DNA from: DAHUYF01 sp035623985
GTDB taxonomy: Bacteria > Pseudomonadota > Alphaproteobacteria > ATCC43930 > CGMCC-115725
NCBI GenBank assembly: GCA_035623985.1
Contig: DASPSJ010000014.1
Span: 62,001-126,000 of the forward strand
DNA: 64,000 nucleotides
Reading direction: 5' to 3'
The first letter of the stretch is position 1, and each line of letters opens with the position of its first letter. The position numbers and the translations under genes were made by a program. Shown here one piece after another: positions 62,900-64,000 of the stretch. Below the pieces are notes generated by a model. That model had not been told where the DNA came from and ran no database searches. It saw only the letters and a list, made by a program, of their open reading frames with translations.

Positions 62900-63166
62900 A
62901 TGACAAATGATGGATCCGCAAATTCTAAATGGCTGCCGGTCATAGGACGAGCACTTGCATACCTTTGCATGAAATCGGAGTCGGCCGAACATAATAGCCT
63001 GCAACAGAGAGCGCAGTTCCTAGAGGGTTTGGGCCTTAGCCGAGCTGATGCGGCATCTATGTTAAATACGACACCAGCGTCTCTCACCGAGTTGCACCGA
63101 CAAGCTAGGCAGAAAAGGGGGAAACGTGGCACAGCGAAGGCGAAAACCAAAAAGCGGCGCCGCTGA
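62900..63166 (+). CDS. small HTH protein 1 of the TIR locus
   Basis: An 88-aa basic protein. Residues 45-70 (GLSRADAASMLNTTPASLTELHRQAR) form a helix-turn-helix like sigma-70 region 4, and the tail (KRGKRGTAKAKTKKRRR) is strongly basic. DNA or RNA binding is likely. The ATG at 62900 follows GAGGA. The next gene starts 41 bp before its end on another frame, so translation is coupled. About 195 bp of AT-rich non-coding DNA separate it from tRNA-Thr. Confidence 0.75.
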   Translation: MTNDGSANSKWLPVIGRALAYLCMKSESAEHNSLQQRAQFLEGLGLSRADAASMLNTTPASLTELHRQARQKRGKRGTAKAKTKKRRR

Positions 63167-63395
63167 AGGGGATCGCGCTGCCTCCGCGACAGATAAGATC
63201 GCAAGCCTCTTGGCGCTGTTGGCGACGCAAGGTATGGAAACAGATGAGGCAGCCATAAAACTCGACGCGATCGGCTTCAGTGCGCAGGAAATCTCTCTGT
63301 TGCTTGGCGTAAATTTGAATTATGTGAACGTTGCCAAGCATAGGAAAAATAAAAAGCCTAGAAAGAAGATCATAAAAGCAACCAAGAAGGTCTGA
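63126..63395 (+). CDS. small HTH protein 2 of the TIR locus
   Basis: An 89-aa basic protein starting with GTG after an AGGGGG site. GFSAQEISLLLGVNLNYVNVAKHRKNKK (50-77) is again a sigma region 4-like HTH, with a lysine-rich tail. The two HTH proteins look like relatives of each other in layout. Its stop overlaps the next start by one base (TGATG), so all three genes form one translationally coupled operon. Function unknown. Confidence 0.72.
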   Translation: MAQRRRKPKSGAAEGDRAASATDKIASLLALLATQGMETDEAAIKLDAIGFSAQEISLLLGVNLNYVNVAKHRKNKKPRKKIIKATKKV

Positions 63396-64000
63396 TGGCG
63401 AAAATCAACCAAGCTCTGTTGGAGCGGCTAGCCGAAAGACTGAACGTAACGAAAGGGCGTGTTTACGCGCTCATACAGCAGATTTCTGCAACGAATCGTG
63501 TTCCCCGTCATTTAGGCGCGCTGCTCCTTGCTGGTGATAATGGCATCAGCATCCAGAAGTACGCTTCAGCGCAAGACCTTGCCGACTTACGCGGCATACC
63601 AAATCACACACCCGTTACAATAAATGCATTGCCGACATCCTCTGCACCGGACCGCGCGTTTCCACGAAAAAGGGGGAACAAAAAAGTTGCAAAACCGAAG
63701 GAGAATACCGTTTTCGTTGTGCACGGACGCGACACGAAGCTGCGCGATTCCATGTACGAACTGCTAGGTGCGCTCGGGTTAAAAGCGCAAGAGTGGGGCC
63801 ACGCCATTCGTGCGGCTCGTAAAGGAGCCAATCCATACGTCAACGACGCTGTTACCAAGATCATGGAACAGGCGCAAGCAATCGTCGTCATACTCTCGCC
63901 AGACGACGAGGTGAGACTCAAACCACAGTTTGTCTCTCGTGGTGAGCGCAGAACAGAGGGCAAAGCGCAAGGACAAGCACGGGCTAATGTGATCTTCGAA
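63395..64000 (+). CDS. TIR-like (CAP12/Pycsar effector type) nucleotide-binding protein, cut by window end
   Basis: The first 202 aa are visible. Residues 1-60 form a winged-HTH-like region (LLERLAERLNVTKGRVYALIQQIS, RHLGALLLAGDNGISIQKYA). After a basic linker, a TIR-like domain begins: TVFVVHGRDTKLRDSMYELLGALGLKAQEW (105-134), AIVVILSPDDEV (162-173) and ARANVIFE (195-202), the blocks of the CAP12/Pycsar TIR family. Such domains are NADases or nucleotide-triggered effectors in phage defence. The catalytic Glu is probably the last visible residue's region. Effector activity is inferred. Confidence 0.85.
   Translation, partial: MAKINQALLERLAERLNVTKGRVYALIQQISATNRVPRHLGALLLAGDNGISIQKYASAQDLADLRGIPNHTPVTINALPTSSAPDRAFPRKRGNKKVAKPKENTVFVVHGRDTKLRDSMYELLGALGLKAQEWGHAIRAARKGANPYVNDAVTKIMEQAQAIVVILSPDDEVRLKPQFVSRGERRTEGKAQGQARANVIFE

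Overview
The window is high-GC, densely coded DNA (bacterial codon use, strong Shine-Dalgarno sites) that reads as the chromosome of an alphaproteobacterium, probably a free-living Rhodospirillales- or Hyphomicrobiales-like soil or water organism. Supporting this are the hemC-hemD-Mic60/mitofilin-HemY gene order, an IalB-family secreted protein, small YPYV/SCP secreted proteins and the scoA/scoB pair. I cannot name a genus from sequence alone.

Layout. 1-11.2 kb: a partial GNAT gene, small envelope proteins, a quinone oxidoreductase, an IalB-like protein, an HSL-type esterase, rlmN and an orphan LivK-like binding protein; then a radical-SAM/SPASM maturase with a small DUF1843 Y-X(10)-GDL peptide (RiPP-like cassette, 6.5-8.5 kb) placed between arsC and a decayed arsC-like 3' end; then a GDSL esterase and glpD. 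11.5-19.6 kb: an orphan 596-aa lipoprotein, then a TetR regulator divergent from an FMO-type monooxygenase/esterase/SDR operon with a clear promoter and overlapping palindrome, a Tat-exported NADP-binding protein and an ADP/ATP-carrier-like MFS protein. 19.7-31.2 kb: argG, a frameshifted enolase-superfamily gene, an MDR oxidoreductase, an LLM flavoprotein, gloB, an M3 oligopeptidase, a CBS-domain protein, a lipoprotein, a CinA-like protein, a PilZ protein and a DUF2189 membrane protein.

31.3-32.7 kb is a small accessory island: a mazEF toxin-antitoxin pair and an IS66-type transposase scrap lie between two ~55-bp direct repeats made of the 3' end and terminator of an intact tRNA-Ala(CGC). 32.8-38.3 kb returns to core genes (YggT, DUF167, folD, glycine-zipper lipoprotein, scoAB, a 3-hydroxyacyl-CoA-type SDR, pterin dehydratase, a zincin). 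38.3-40.0 kb is an AT-richer island with a 2TM-GAF protein, a 69-aa protein and a gene remnant. 40-47 kb: an Fe-S uracil-DNA-glycosylase-like protein, a TfdA-type dioxygenase, a class III sirtuin, and an SDR/TRAP transporter locus (dctP and fused dctQM divergent). 47-58 kb: a NIPSNAP protein, a large beta-solenoid membrane protein, a glutamine amidotransferase, phoH, phoD, a PNPOx-like protein, an Rrf2 regulator with a GST, gpsA, a GlcG-like protein and tsaD. 58.4-62.6 kb: the overlapping hemC-hemD-Mic60-HemY operon. 62.6-64 kb: tRNA-Thr(CGT) followed by an AT-richer three-gene locus (two small HTH proteins and a CAP12/Pycsar-type TIR protein cut by the window end), a candidate defence island.

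Three intergenic arrays of a 7-bp repeat (consensus TGTCAGT, each with an inverted half) lie at 1.8, 55.4 and 58.3 kb. The strongest candidates for under-described biology are the GDL radical-SAM cassette, the tRNA-Thr-linked TIR locus, the mazEF island and the 2TM-GAF island. All functional calls come from reading motifs by eye; no database search was possible.
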